The notes under the pieces are model-generated. The model saw nothing but the letters and a program-made list of their open reading frames with translations, searched no databases and had not been told where the DNA came from. A program made the translations under genes and the position numbers. A stretch of 39,467 nucleotides of DNA. Origin: Candidatus Gastranaerophilales bacterium. Its GTDB lineage: Bacteria; Cyanobacteriota; Vampirovibrionia; Gastranaerophilales; Gastranaerophilaceae. Shown piece after piece: positions 24,224 to 32,686 of the stretch. Each line of letters begins with the position of its first letter. Position 1 is the stretch's first letter. The DNA lies in contig CANPZP010000010.1 in NCBI GenBank assembly GCA_947589115.1, forward strand, positions 1-39,467. Direction: 5' to 3'.

Positions 24224-25342
24224 ATGAATAATACTGTTAATATCTTCCTCTTTGATGATGAAAAAATTACTCATACTCTTATTGAAAGTTATTTATCCGA
24301 TGTAACTTTTAGTTATAACTTGTTGGTTTTTGATAATGTTAATACTGAGGAGGTATTAAAATATCAGGATTCTTTGAATATAATTATTGCCAATGTAAGC
24401 TTATCGGATAATGAGATTTTGGATAAACTTGTTATTTTGAAGCAGAATAAAAATAATCATATAATAATTATTTCTTATGAAGCTTCGACGGATATTAACG
24501 TTAAAGCTATGAGGTTTGGGGCAGAGGATTTTCTTTTAAAGCCTGTTGTTAAACAGGATTTTATATATGCCGTTCAAAAAATTTATCAAGAATTTTTAAA
24601 GAATAAGTCATCTGCTTCATCAAGTATATTAACCGTGCTTTCTGCAAGAGAGGGCGAAGGTAAAACAACATTTATTATAAACCTTGCGGAAGAGCTTTCC
24701 TCCGTATCGGGAGAAGAAGTACTTATTGTTGACTTTAATAATTCAATCAGAGATGTTTCAATGATGTTAAATTTGGATATTTCTTACAGTTTGCCATGGT
24801 TTATTGACAATATTAAAGATAATAACCAAGATGAGATTTTTGATAAAGCAATAAAGTATTCTGATTCTTTGGTAAGTATAGTTGCTTCAGGTATGCTTGG
24901 AGTTAAAAAATTTACAAAAGATATAAGTAAACTTGATTTTTTCTTTAAAAAAGCAAAAGAAAGATACAGATATATTTTGGTTGATTTGAACCCTGATTTA
25001 GAAGAGTATAATGCTCATGTATTAAATAAACTTTCTGACTCAATATATATTTTATTTGAAAATAATAAAGATTCTTTAGTCCGTTTAAAAAGCTTAATGC
25101 TCAGTTCTTGGGATGGCTCAGGTGTTCGTTTAATTTTAAATAAAGCTGCAGAAGATATGATGAATAATTCTGATATAATAGAAAAAGAAATAAATAAAAA
25201 TATATTCGGAAAAATTCCTTTCAATATTTTTTCTTCTCTTCAATCGTATAAAACACGAAAAACATTGAAAGAAACTAATCCCAATATGGATATAGTCGCT
25301 TCTTATCACAAGTTAACATTAGATATAATAAACAGAGATTAA
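24224..25342 (+). CDS. TadZ/CpaE-like pilus-assembly ATPase with pseudo-receiver
   Basis: The protein is 372 residues from the ATG at 24224; the open frame extends further upstream but overlaps trmFO. Residues 1-125 form a receiver-like domain that keeps the N-terminal acidic pair (FLFDDEK) and the conserved Lys (LLKPV, Lys106), but the phospho-acceptor place reads IIIANVSL (Asn57), so it is probably not phosphorylated. Residues 135-372 form a MinD/ParA-type ATPase: a deviant Walker A in SAREGEGKTTF, LIVDFN (Asp170) and ILVDLNP (Asp254). This layout is that of TadZ/CpaE, which localises type IVc pilus machinery at the cell pole. It lies directly upstream of a CpaF-like gene. Confidence 0.82.
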   Translation: MNNTVNIFLFDDEKITHTLIESYLSDVTFSYNLLVFDNVNTEEVLKYQDSLNIIIANVSLSDNEILDKLVILKQNKNNHIIIISYEASTDINVKAMRFGAEDFLLKPVVKQDFIYAVQKIYQEFLKNKSSASSSILTVLSAREGEGKTTFIINLAEELSSVSGEEVLIVDFNNSIRDVSMMLNLDISYSLPWFIDNIKDNNQDEIFDKAIKYSDSLVSIVASGMLGVKKFTKDISKLDFFFKKAKERYRYILVDLNPDLEEYNAHVLNKLSDSIYILFENNKDSLVRLKSLMLSSWDGSGVRLILNKAAEDMMNNSDIIEKEINKNIFGKIPFNIFSSLQSYKTRKTLKETNPNMDIVASYHKLTLDIINRD

Positions 25343-25344
25343 TT

Positions 25345-26238
25345 ATGAAATTTAAAGACAGATTAGATATAGTAAATGAAATTAATAATTTCGCAGATAC
25401 GGAAAATGTAAAATTAAAAGAACAAGATTGTGATGTATTAAAGTTTTTTGAAAAAAATTCAAAAGCTGAAAATATTATAAAAAAATTAATTAACGAAGAT
25501 AAAAATATTATTTTAGCCTGTTCGGTACAAAATGATAAATCCGTATTGCCTGTTTATATTAAAAGTTTTATTAATAAAAACGAATCTATAGAAGAATTGA
25601 GGAATATTTCGGATAATTTATCATATATTTCGGCATCAAAAATTATAATTCCGGAGCCTTCCGTAAAAGATGTTATTAAAATTTTGGAATTAATTTTAAC
25701 GGGGTTTAAATCTTTTATATTCTCTTTAAATATTAAAAGTACATTTAATATACCGGAAAGCATAAAAACTTTATTATCTTTAAATTGTCCTTATATATCT
25801 CAAGAGAGTTTAAATCATTTGCTTTTATCTTCAGATTGCGCAGTAATATTCTTTTCGAGAAATGATGACGGATTATATTTTGTCGAAAATATAGGTGAAA
25901 TAATATATTCAGACTCAAATAAAATTCAATATGAAAATTTATATATTCATTCTCCTCAGGATGCCGAAACGGTTGATTATGATAATGAAAATAAAAATGA
26001 AGATGAAAATACACAAGATTCTTCAGATGAAGAGATTCAGGCTAATCAAAAGGAAGAAATAGAAATATCTCCCGTAGAGATAAATGATGTGTATAATAAT
26101 CTTGAAAAATCAGAAATTGATGAAAATAATACCGAAGAATTGCAAGATATTCAAGAGGTAAAAAATGAAGTTAAATTACTAAAAAATAAAGTAAATAAGT
26201 ATAAACTTTTAAAAATGAAAATAAAAAGTAAAAAATAA
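25345..26238 (+). CDS. CpaF/TadA-like protein with lost ATPase motifs
   Basis: This 297-residue protein starts 2 bp after the TadZ-like gene, in the same operon. Residues ~90-195 align by eye with the C-terminal part of CpaF/TadA secretion ATPases. SASKIIIPEPSVKDVIKILE matches the RPDRIIVGEVRG...LL region, LTGFKSFIFSLNIKS matches TGHDGSL-TIHANS, and LLLSSDCAVIFFSRNDDG matches the ASAIDLIV...R-DG region. The expected Walker A is replaced by ACSVQNDKSV, and catalytic Glu/His positions are changed. The last ~90 residues are acidic and Asn-rich, then a basic coiled coil. It looks like a dead ATPase kept as a structural partner. The homology is inferred from pattern, not search. Confidence 0.55.
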   Translation: MKFKDRLDIVNEINNFADTENVKLKEQDCDVLKFFEKNSKAENIIKKLINEDKNIILACSVQNDKSVLPVYIKSFINKNESIEELRNISDNLSYISASKIIIPEPSVKDVIKILELILTGFKSFIFSLNIKSTFNIPESIKTLLSLNCPYISQESLNHLLLSSDCAVIFFSRNDDGLYFVENIGEIIYSDSNKIQYENLYIHSPQDAETVDYDNENKNEDENTQDSSDEEIQANQKEEIEISPVEINDVYNNLEKSEIDENNTEELQDIQEVKNEVKLLKNKVNKYKLLKMKIKSKK

Positions 26239-26468
26239 TTCGAATAGTTTATTTCTTTATATAGTAAATCCTATTAACACTCTAATTGGGTGTTGGGATG
26301 AAAAATCCTTGCGGATATTGGGATAAGAACCTTTTATTAATCTAAAGGTTTAGATACCGATATTAACCTTTTAATATAGAAAAATGCATCTAAATATGGA
26401 TGAGCTTCCATGCCCGGGCATGTAATATGAAGATATAAGAGGTATTTACAGGGAGCGCAGGTGTGTAT
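26239..26468 (+). ncRNA. Structured leader RNA upstream of the response regulator
   Basis: The ~220 nt before the response regulator contain many pairings. These are AACAC/GTGTT (26276-26280 with 26290-26294), AACCTTT/AAAGGTT (26328-26334 with 26344-26350), ATGGA/TCCAT (26396-26400 with 26407-26411) and the 14-nt perfect palindrome CATGCCCGGGCATG (26409-26422). A second AACCTTTT at 26365-26372 can also pair with the AAAGGTT at 26344-26350, so two mutually exclusive hairpins are possible. The GC-rich palindrome stands out in AT-rich DNA. I match it to no known riboswitch class. It is a candidate cis-regulatory leader or small RNA. Confidence 0.5.
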
Positions 26469-27179
26469 ATGAGAAGAACTTTAGACTTTAATAAAAAAAT
26501 CAAAATTGTTTTGATTGATGACAATTATGAACACTTAATGGGGATAAAGGAATTAGTTAATTTGGAAACTAATTTTGAGGTAGTCGCAACTGCAACAAAT
26601 GCAAATATCGGTATAAATTTCGTAAAAAGATTTCAGCCGGATTTAGTCTTAATGGATATAAATATGCCGGAAAAAGACGGATTAACGGCTATAAGTGAAA
26701 TAGAGAACTTGGGATTAGGGGTAAAAATTATTGCATTAACCGGGTATGATGACTCTGATTTAATTTTTAGAGCCATGAAAATAGGTGCAAAGGGCTATAT
26801 TTTAAAGACGATGGCATCTGCCCAGTTAATTTATGCTATTGAAGAAGTTATGCAAGGAAAAATTTATCTTCCCTCCGGACTTTCATCAAGATTTTTTGAA
26901 TATTTCCAAAAGACATTTAAAGAAGAAGCATCTAATAATACATCAGGAGAAAATCTGCTTCAATACTTAACTCAAAGAGAAGAAGAAGTGCTTGAATTAC
27001 TTACTCAGGGTGTTACATATAAAGGTGTTGCTTCTCAATTATTTATCAGTGAAACAACGGTTAAAACACACGTTAATAATATATTCCAGAAATTACAGGT
27101 TAATGACAGAACACAAGCCGTTTTATATGCAATAAATAACGGGTTTACAAACAGAAAGAAATTAAAAATAGCAATATAG
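26463..27179 (+). CDS. NarL/LuxR-family response regulator
   Basis: This 238-residue protein has an N-terminal receiver (acidic pair at Asp19/Asp20, phospho-acceptor Asp65 in LVLMDINMPEKDG, Thr93, Lys115 in YILKT) and a C-terminal LuxR HTH (LTQREEEVLELLTQG, then ISETTVKTHVNNIFQKL). It would be phosphorylated by the adjacent kinase and bind DNA as a dimer. The start could be this GTG with GGGAG upstream or the ATG two codons later (26469) with CAGG; I cannot decide. It forms an operon with the kinase, 29 bp apart, behind a structured leader. Confidence 0.9.
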   Translation: MYMRRTLDFNKKIKIVLIDDNYEHLMGIKELVNLETNFEVVATATNANIGINFVKRFQPDLVLMDINMPEKDGLTAISEIENLGLGVKIIALTGYDDSDLIFRAMKIGAKGYILKTMASAQLIYAIEEVMQGKIYLPSGLSSRFFEYFQKTFKEEASNNTSGENLLQYLTQREEEVLELLTQGVTYKGVASQLFISETTVKTHVNNIFQKLQVNDRTQAVLYAINNGFTNRKKLKIAI

Positions 27180-27208
27180 AATGACTTAAAAATATTCTCG
27201 GACATATT

Positions 27209-28483
27209 ATGAAAAATAAATATAATACTCTAAGACAATATATATATGAATATTCACAAAGAGAATACAGAAAAAAGACCGTTAACGGTCTTTTTCGTGC
27301 AATTTTGGAACCTGTTGTTTCTAATCAAAAATTCGAATCGGCAATTTTTTTAAGACTTTTGGACGACGATGAAAAAAAAGCATATATCCAAAGATTATCA
27401 TTTTCGGGTGCTAAAATTTACGGATTTTCACCTTTTGTCGAAAAATTTAACATTAAAGATATTCAAAAAGATGCTTCTTTATGGGGAGATACGGAGTTTA
27501 TAATAGTCACGGGTCAGCGTTATTCAGCCTGTCTTATATGGGATTATTCTCAATCTCAATATCCTGACGCTTCAAACGTATGCTTTTTATATAATTCTAA
27601 AATTATTACTGATATATTAAAATGCATAAATAATAATTCCAATGAAAAATTGGATGAAATAATTAATAAATTCTCTCCGGACAGACGTGAAAATGTTATT
27701 CTAAACAGTTCAATTAATTTTCTTGCCGGAATGTTAAATGATAAAAATGATGAAATAATTTTTTCTTCCATTGAAAAAAATAACTATGATATTGATGATG
27801 AAACAAGAATAACCGCTAAACTGGTAAGTGAAAAAGCAAAATATATATCTCATGAAATTAAAAATAATTTATCAGTTATTAATCTGTATTCAAAAATTCT
27901 TGAAAAAAGACTTCAAAAAATTACCCTTGACGATGAAATTCAAGATTCAATTAATACTTCAGTAAAGAATATAGAAAATGCTTCGGAAAATATATCATCT
28001 CTGATTTCCGATTTAAGGTGTGTTTCGCTTCCGTATTTAATTGAGTTAAATATTAAAGCGGTAATACTGCAAGTTGTACAATCCTGTAAGTTAAAGGCTG
28101 AAAGTAAGGGTGTAACAATTAAAACCGAGGATTTTAAAGATATTATTTTAACAACGGATAAAACAAAATTTGAATGTGCCTTAATGAATATTCTTTATAA
28201 TGCCGTAGAGGCATGTTCTAAGGGATGTGAAATAAAAATCAGTTGTAAAGAAGAAGAGAATAGGTTAAAAGTTATAGTTGAAAATAACGGTGAGATGATA
28301 CCAAAAGAATCCGTTTCTCTTATATTTAAGCCTGAATATACAACAAAAGAAAAAGGCAGCGGTTTAGGACTTGCTATATGCAGGAATCAACTTGAAACAG
28401 TTGGAGGAAACATAAATTTAGTGTCCTCTGACGAAAAAAGTACTATTTTTGAAATAGTACTTCCCTCAAACTCTTCCGTATAA
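27209..28483 (+). CDS. Soluble sensor histidine kinase
   Basis: This 424-residue kinase has no membrane helix. The H-box has His215 in YISHEIKNNLSVINLYSKIL. The N-box is LMNILYNAVEAC, and the G-box is KEKGSGLGLAICRNQLETVG. The N-terminal ~200 residues (FESAIFLRLL, RYSACLIWDYSQSQ) are a cytoplasmic sensory domain I do not identify. It is the probable partner of the preceding NarL-type regulator. The signal is internal and unknown. Only a weak CGGA precedes the ATG, so coupling with the regulator is likely. Confidence 0.9.
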   Translation: MKNKYNTLRQYIYEYSQREYRKKTVNGLFRAILEPVVSNQKFESAIFLRLLDDDEKKAYIQRLSFSGAKIYGFSPFVEKFNIKDIQKDASLWGDTEFIIVTGQRYSACLIWDYSQSQYPDASNVCFLYNSKIITDILKCINNNSNEKLDEIINKFSPDRRENVILNSSINFLAGMLNDKNDEIIFSSIEKNNYDIDDETRITAKLVSEKAKYISHEIKNNLSVINLYSKILEKRLQKITLDDEIQDSINTSVKNIENASENISSLISDLRCVSLPYLIELNIKAVILQVVQSCKLKAESKGVTIKTEDFKDIILTTDKTKFECALMNILYNAVEACSKGCEIKISCKEEENRLKVIVENNGEMIPKESVSLIFKPEYTTKEKGSGLGLAICRNQLETVGGNINLVSSDEKSTIFEIVLPSNSSV

Positions 28484-28545
28484 ATTTAACCCGGCAAAGT
28501 TATAATTTACGCTGCTACCCGTGCTTTTTATTTTTCCCGTTACCA

Positions 28546-29248
28546 TCAAATTCTGATAGGATAATCGTTTTTTATTTCCCATCCGTCATTTTGAATTAGC
28601 CTCGTACAATAATCTATAGCCCCTCTTTTGCAGGAATTAATATCATTTGTTCTTTTGATTAGTGATGGGGTATAATTACAGGTTGTTCCTCCGCAAATTT
28701 TAAACCAATGTATTCCTTCGTCAGTCTTATCATACTGTTGAATGTTAAAAACAAATATATCCCTTCCTTTATAGTTTGGGCCTTTTTCGCCGTTAACATC
28801 GTATATTAAACTTAGAGAACCATTATATATAAAAAACGGTATAATTAATGAACCATCATTTAGCATATAGACATTGGAAAATGTTTCTTTTTGTCCTCCC
28901 GCAGTTGGTGAATCAATAGTATATTTAATATTTTCAAGTTTTGTCACGGGCAGGCTGCTTAAATATTTATTCCACCAAATATCTAATTTATAATATTCTC
29001 GTTCTGAGTAAGAATCTCTCATAAAGTTGTAGTTATCAATTTGGGCTAATCTGACGGCTTGTGAGAGTGCAGAGTAAAACTTTTTTAATTTTGCGGAAGT
29101 TTCATGCTTTCTGTGATTTGCCATTACAATAGGAACAGTAATTGCCGCTATAATTCCGATAACTACGAGAGTAATTAAAACTTCTGCAAGAGTAAACGTT
29201 TTAACATTTTTGCTACGGGGGGGGGTAGATTTGATGCTTATTTCCCAT
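28546..29248 (-). CDS. Type IV prepilin-like protein, out of frame at a C9 tract
   Basis: With AAGGAG upstream, translation starts at the ATG at 29248 (MGNKHQIYPP) but stops at once, because nine C (coding strand) throw the frame into TAG. With eight (or eleven) C the frame continues as RSKNVKTFTLAEVLITLVVI, GIIAAITVP..., a textbook prepilin N-terminus with Glu5 after FTLAE, then MANHRKHETSAKLKKF and a 190-residue pilin body. Three Cys-containing pieces (KICGGTTCNY, INSCKRGAIDYCTRL) probably form disulfides. The intact body lacking stops argues against an old pseudogene. It is either a phase-variable pilin in the off state or a sequencing error in the homopolymer. Confidence 0.85.
29217..29225. 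repeat. G9/C9 homopolymer tract inside the prepilin gene
   Basis: Nine consecutive G on the plus strand (C on the coding strand) lie ~23 nt after the start codon of the prepilin gene, in a genome of very low GC. Loss of one base restores the frame. Such tracts slip during replication and switch surface genes on and off. Confidence 0.85.
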
Positions 29249-29326
29249 GTTTTTCTCCTTCTTTTCTTTGTGACTTCTTATTTTAACACTTGTTAAAAAT
29301 TTATGCAAGAAGTTTATTTAAGGTTT

Positions 29327-29953
29327 TTAATCGGGGAGAAAATTTAATAATTCTTTTAAGTCTTTATTATCAATAATTATATTTGCGTGTTCTTTAAGAA
29401 TGGGTTTAGCGCAAAAGGCTGCTTTTTTACCCGCATATTGGAACATACTTAAATCGTTTGCTCCGTCGCCTACGCACAAAGTGTCGTTTTCCGAAATATT
29501 TAAAAGAGTTTGTAATCTTTTAAGCATTTTACCTTTAGAATCCGAGAACATCATTTCTCCGCCGAGCATGCCCGTAAGGAAGCCGTCTTTAAAGTGGAAA
29601 ATATTAGAAAATTGTGCATCAAACCCGAGAGCTTTTTGAGCGGGGATAGTTGCGGATTCATAGCCTCCCGAAAAACAAACCACCTTATAGCCCATTTTTT
29701 TCAGTTCGAATATTGTTTCTTTTGCGCCGTTTGTGTAGGGCAGATTAGAGCAAATGTCAATTATTTTGGATTCTTTTGCGCCTTTAAGGAGTTCTACTCT
29801 TTTTATAAGACTTTCAAAGAAGTCAATTTTACCTTCCATTGCATTTCTTGTAATTTCCCGCATAAGAGGCTCAATATTATATTCTTTTGCAATATATTCC
29901 AGTGTTTCACCTTCCATCAGAGTAGAATCAAAATCAAAGACAGCAAGTTTCAT
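29327..29953 (-). CDS. serB: Phosphoserine phosphatase (HAD family)
   Basis: This 208-residue HAD phosphatase has the nucleophile motif DFDSTLMEGE (Asp7, general acid Asp9), motif II Ser in VVCFSGGYES, and motif III/IV VGDGANDLSMFQYAG. The length and the small cap (EYIAKEYNIEPLMREITRNA) fit the SerB/PSP subfamily without an ACT domain. It hydrolyses phosphoserine in the last step of serine synthesis; related HAD enzymes with another substrate cannot be excluded. AAGGA precedes the ATG. It is monocistronic. Confidence 0.88.
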   Translation of the reverse strand: MKLAVFDFDSTLMEGETLEYIAKEYNIEPLMREITRNAMEGKIDFFESLIKRVELLKGAKESKIIDICSNLPYTNGAKETIFELKKMGYKVVCFSGGYESATIPAQKALGFDAQFSNIFHFKDGFLTGMLGGEMMFSDSKGKMLKRLQTLLNISENDTLCVGDGANDLSMFQYAGKKAAFCAKPILKEHANIIIDNKDLKELLNFLPD

Positions 29954-30109
29954 GTTTTTTTATTTCCTTTTTAATTTGTAAAGTTTTTAAATTGAATTAT
30001 ATAGAAATTATATAAGATAAATAAGTAATAACAACAGTTTTAAGTATTCTGTATATATTTTGTAAATTACAAAAATAACTTTTTTATGGATAAAAAGTTG
30101 CTTTTTTGT

Positions 30110-30129
30110 TATCTTATTGGTATAAGATA
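30110..30129. promoter_or_regulatory. Palindromic operator-like site upstream of glgP
   Basis: TATCTTAT-tggt-ATAAGATA is a perfect 8-bp-arm palindrome ~41 bp before the glgP start. The right arm overlaps a possible -10 box (TATAAGAT), so a bound regulator would control initiation. Confidence 0.5.
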
Positions 30130-30170
30130 CTAGATGGTAAATAATAGTTCAGAATATAAAAGGAGTACCA

Positions 30171-31859
30171 ATGGGATTACCAAATGTAGCATATTTCTCT
30201 ATGGAAATAGCAATTGACCAATCGATAGCAACATATTCAGGCGGGTTAGGATTTCTGGCAGGTTCGCACATGCTTTCCGCAGGATATCTTCAAATGCCGA
30301 TGGTAGGTGTTACCATTTTATGGTCTTATGGTTATTATAACCAGAGAATAGACCACGAAGGTAATGTTGAAGTTGCGTATATAAGAAAACATTATGATTT
30401 TCTTACCGATATTAATCAAAGTGTAGAAGTAGATATTTATGGCGAAAAAGTAAAAGTTAAGGCTTATAAGCTTGAGCCGGGATTATTTGATACATGTCCC
30501 GTATACTATTTAACAACAGATATCGATGAAAACTCTGAATGGGCAAGATCAATATCTCATAAGTTGTATGACGGCAATGAGAAGATAAGAATAGCTCAAG
30601 AAACGGTTTTAGGTATTGCAGGTATAAGACTTCTTCAAAAAATCGGCTACAGTTTTGATTGCGTACATTTAAACGAAGGGCATGCTCTTCCTGCTGCGTT
30701 TGAGTTATTACATCAATATAATGATGATTTAAATAAAGTAAAAGAAAAAGTTGTATTTACGACTCATACACCCGTAGCGGCAGGGAATGAAGTTCATTGG
30801 GTTGACGAGTTGTTAAACGCAGGATTTTTCGCAGGTGTATCAAGAGATAAGGCAGTTCAATTAGGCGGAGAACAGTTCTCATTGACGGTAGCCGCTTTAA
30901 GAATGTCAAGATTAGCTAATGCCGTATCTCAGTTACATGGTTTGGTTTCAAATAAGATGTGGAGCTGGGTTGAAGGCAGATGCCCGATTCGTGCAATTAC
31001 TAATGCCGTAAATCTTCATTACTGGCAAGATGACAGAATGAAAACAAACAACCTTGAAGCTTTGTTAGAAGCTAAAAAAGAAATGAAAAAGGAAGTATTT
31101 GAATATATTGCAAATACTGTAGGTAAAAGGCTAGACCCGAATGTATTAACCATAACATGGGCAAGAAGATTTGCTGATTATAAACGTGCTTGGTTAATAT
31201 TTATGGATGAAAAGAGAATAATTAATCTTTTAAATGAGAACAAAGTACAGTTAATATTCGCAGGTAAGTTCCATCCCGATGATGTAAGCGGTAAAGAAAT
31301 GTTCAATAAGATATTGAGAAATTCTTACTCAATGAAGAATGTAGTAGTATTAACAGGGTATGAACTGGAGCTTAGCGGAAAATTAAAGAGAGCATCCGAT
31401 ATATGGTTAAATACTCCGTTAAGACCGTTTGAGGCATCAGGAACATCAGGAATGAGTGCGAATGCAAACGGAGCGCTTCACTTATCAACATTTGACGGCT
31501 GGACTGTTGAAGGTACATTCCCGGGAATTAACGGATATACTATAGAGTATCCGGGGTTAGACGATAATATCCCTTGGGAAGAACGTCACAGAAAAGACTA
31601 TGAATGCATGATGGATATTATTGAAAATCAAATAATACCTACATACTATAACGATAAAGTTAAATGGGCGACCATGATGCGTCAGGCTATCAGAACGGCT
31701 GAATCATACTTTAATTCAGACAGAATGGTTATAGAATACTATAACAGATTATATAAGCCGATAGCTCACGGAAGTGACGAAGGCGGTGTATCAGGTTCCG
31801 ATTATCAGGCGGCAACTACTCCGGCTTCTGATGCTTGGACTTTTTCAAATATTAAATAG
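30171..31859 (+). CDS. glgP: Alpha-glucan phosphorylase-like GT35 protein lacking the PLP lysine
   Basis: This 562-residue protein of the short GT35 alpha-glucan phosphorylase group has YFSMEIAIDQSIATYSGGLG at the start, HLNEGHA, TTHTPVAAGNE, TWARRFADYKRA and WLNTPLRPFEASGTSGM. Phosphorylases hold PLP by a Lys in GTSGMK or GTSNMK. Here the residue is Ser429 (GTSGMSANANGA, codon 31455-31457 AGT). Without it the usual PLP-dependent phosphorolysis should fail, so the protein may use another mechanism or be regulatory. The N-terminal DUF3417 of longer relatives is absent. AAAGGAG precedes the ATG. A strong terminator follows. Confidence 0.85.
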   Translation: MGLPNVAYFSMEIAIDQSIATYSGGLGFLAGSHMLSAGYLQMPMVGVTILWSYGYYNQRIDHEGNVEVAYIRKHYDFLTDINQSVEVDIYGEKVKVKAYKLEPGLFDTCPVYYLTTDIDENSEWARSISHKLYDGNEKIRIAQETVLGIAGIRLLQKIGYSFDCVHLNEGHALPAAFELLHQYNDDLNKVKEKVVFTTHTPVAAGNEVHWVDELLNAGFFAGVSRDKAVQLGGEQFSLTVAALRMSRLANAVSQLHGLVSNKMWSWVEGRCPIRAITNAVNLHYWQDDRMKTNNLEALLEAKKEMKKEVFEYIANTVGKRLDPNVLTITWARRFADYKRAWLIFMDEKRIINLLNENKVQLIFAGKFHPDDVSGKEMFNKILRNSYSMKNVVVLTGYELELSGKLKRASDIWLNTPLRPFEASGTSGMSANANGALHLSTFDGWTVEGTFPGINGYTIEYPGLDDNIPWEERHRKDYECMMDIIENQIIPTYYNDKVKWATMMRQAIRTAESYFNSDRMVIEYYNRLYKPIAHGSDEGGVSGSDYQAATTPASDAWTFSNIK

Positions 31860-31875
31860 TTTAATAAAAATATTT

Positions 31876-31906
31876 AAAAAGAAGGACTTATGTCCTTCTT
31901 TTTTTT
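31876..31906 (+). terminator. Rho-independent terminator of glgP
   Basis: GAAGGAC (31881-31887), a TTAT loop and GTCCTTC (31892-31898) are flanked by A and T runs, followed by a T-tract. Confidence 0.9.
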
Positions 31907-31928
31907 GTTAAAATTTTAAGTGAAAACC

Positions 31929-32486
31929 ATGAAAAATCAACTCAGACAAAAATCAAAAGAAATAAGGTCAAGACTCGATACTGCTCTTTTGAGCGGGCGG
32001 ATAAAATCGAATCTTTTTTCCATGCCCGAATATAAGGGCTCTCAAAATATATTAAGTTATTATTCATTTGGTTCTGAGGCGGATACGAGAGAGTATTTTC
32101 AAGATAAAACAAAAAATTGGTATCTTCCCCGAATAGAAGGTGAAGAGTTAGTTATATGCCCGTATTCAATAAATAGTTCAAGTGAGTTTGATAAACAAGT
32201 AAATTATTTGTGTCAAAATAAATATAAAATTTTTGAGCCTGTTGCGCCATGTATAAATGATATAAGTATAATAGATATGATATTAGTTCCTGCGTTATGT
32301 GCGGATATAAACGGGTATAGAATCGGGTACGGAAAAGGTTATTATGACAGATTACTCAAAAAGTTTAATAAAGCTTACAAAGTTATTTTAATTTTTAATG
32401 AGCTTCTTAATAATTGTGTGTATCCTGAAAATTTTGATGAAAAATGTGATTTTATTGTGACTGATAAACAAATAATAAAGATTTAA
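31929..32486 (+). CDS. 5-formyltetrahydrofolate cyclo-ligase
   Basis: The protein is ~185 residues from the ATG at 31929; a GTG at 31920 adds three. It converts 5-formyl-THF to 5,10-methenyl-THF with ATP. Family motifs are the N-terminal KNQLRQKSKEIRSRL, YSFGSEADTR, the substrate-loop WYLPRIEGEEL and the C-terminal IDMILVPALCADINGYRIGY followed by GKGYYDRLL. There is no ribosome binding site. A TAAAAT (31909-31914) just after the glgP terminator would place transcription start at or just before the coding region. It links to TrmFO and serine metabolism through folate one-carbon units. Confidence 0.92.
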   Translation: MKNQLRQKSKEIRSRLDTALLSGRIKSNLFSMPEYKGSQNILSYYSFGSEADTREYFQDKTKNWYLPRIEGEELVICPYSINSSSEFDKQVNYLCQNKYKIFEPVAPCINDISIIDMILVPALCADINGYRIGYGKGYYDRLLKKFNKAYKVILIFNELLNNCVYPENFDEKCDFIVTDKQIIKI

Positions 32487-32568
32487 TGTTAAAAAACGGT
32501 TAATATATTTGTCTTGTTTGTTTTTTAGAGTAAAATTATAATAGAAAGTTATTAATTGGGGATAGAAT

Positions 32569-32670
32569 ATGGAATTTCTAAGAAAGAATAAGAAGGCAAT
32601 ATTGATTGTATTAATAGTATGCTTGGCATTGTGGTTTTTTGGTGCCGGTGTTCTTGTTCTGATGTTTTAA
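32569..32670 (+). CDS. 33-residue single-helix membrane protein
   Basis: The reading frame MEFLRKNKKAILIVLIVCLA followed by LWFFGAGVLVLMF is one hydrophobic helix after a short basic head, predicting an inner-membrane protein with its N-terminus in the cytoplasm. GGGG lies 7 nt before the ATG. It begins ~50 bp after the -10-like TAAAATTATAAT and ends 16 bp before the M23 peptidase gene, so it leads an envelope operon with M23 and LptD. It is too short for routine gene callers. The function is unknown. Confidence 0.65.
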   Translation: MEFLRKNKKAILIVLIVCLALWFFGAGVLVLMF

Positions 32671-32686
32671 GGAAAAAGAAAAGTAA

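Noticed and set aside
26239-26462. Leader as a c-di-GMP (GEMM) riboswitch or 6S RNA
   Set aside because: The conserved GEMM core and the 6S open-bubble layout could not be found.
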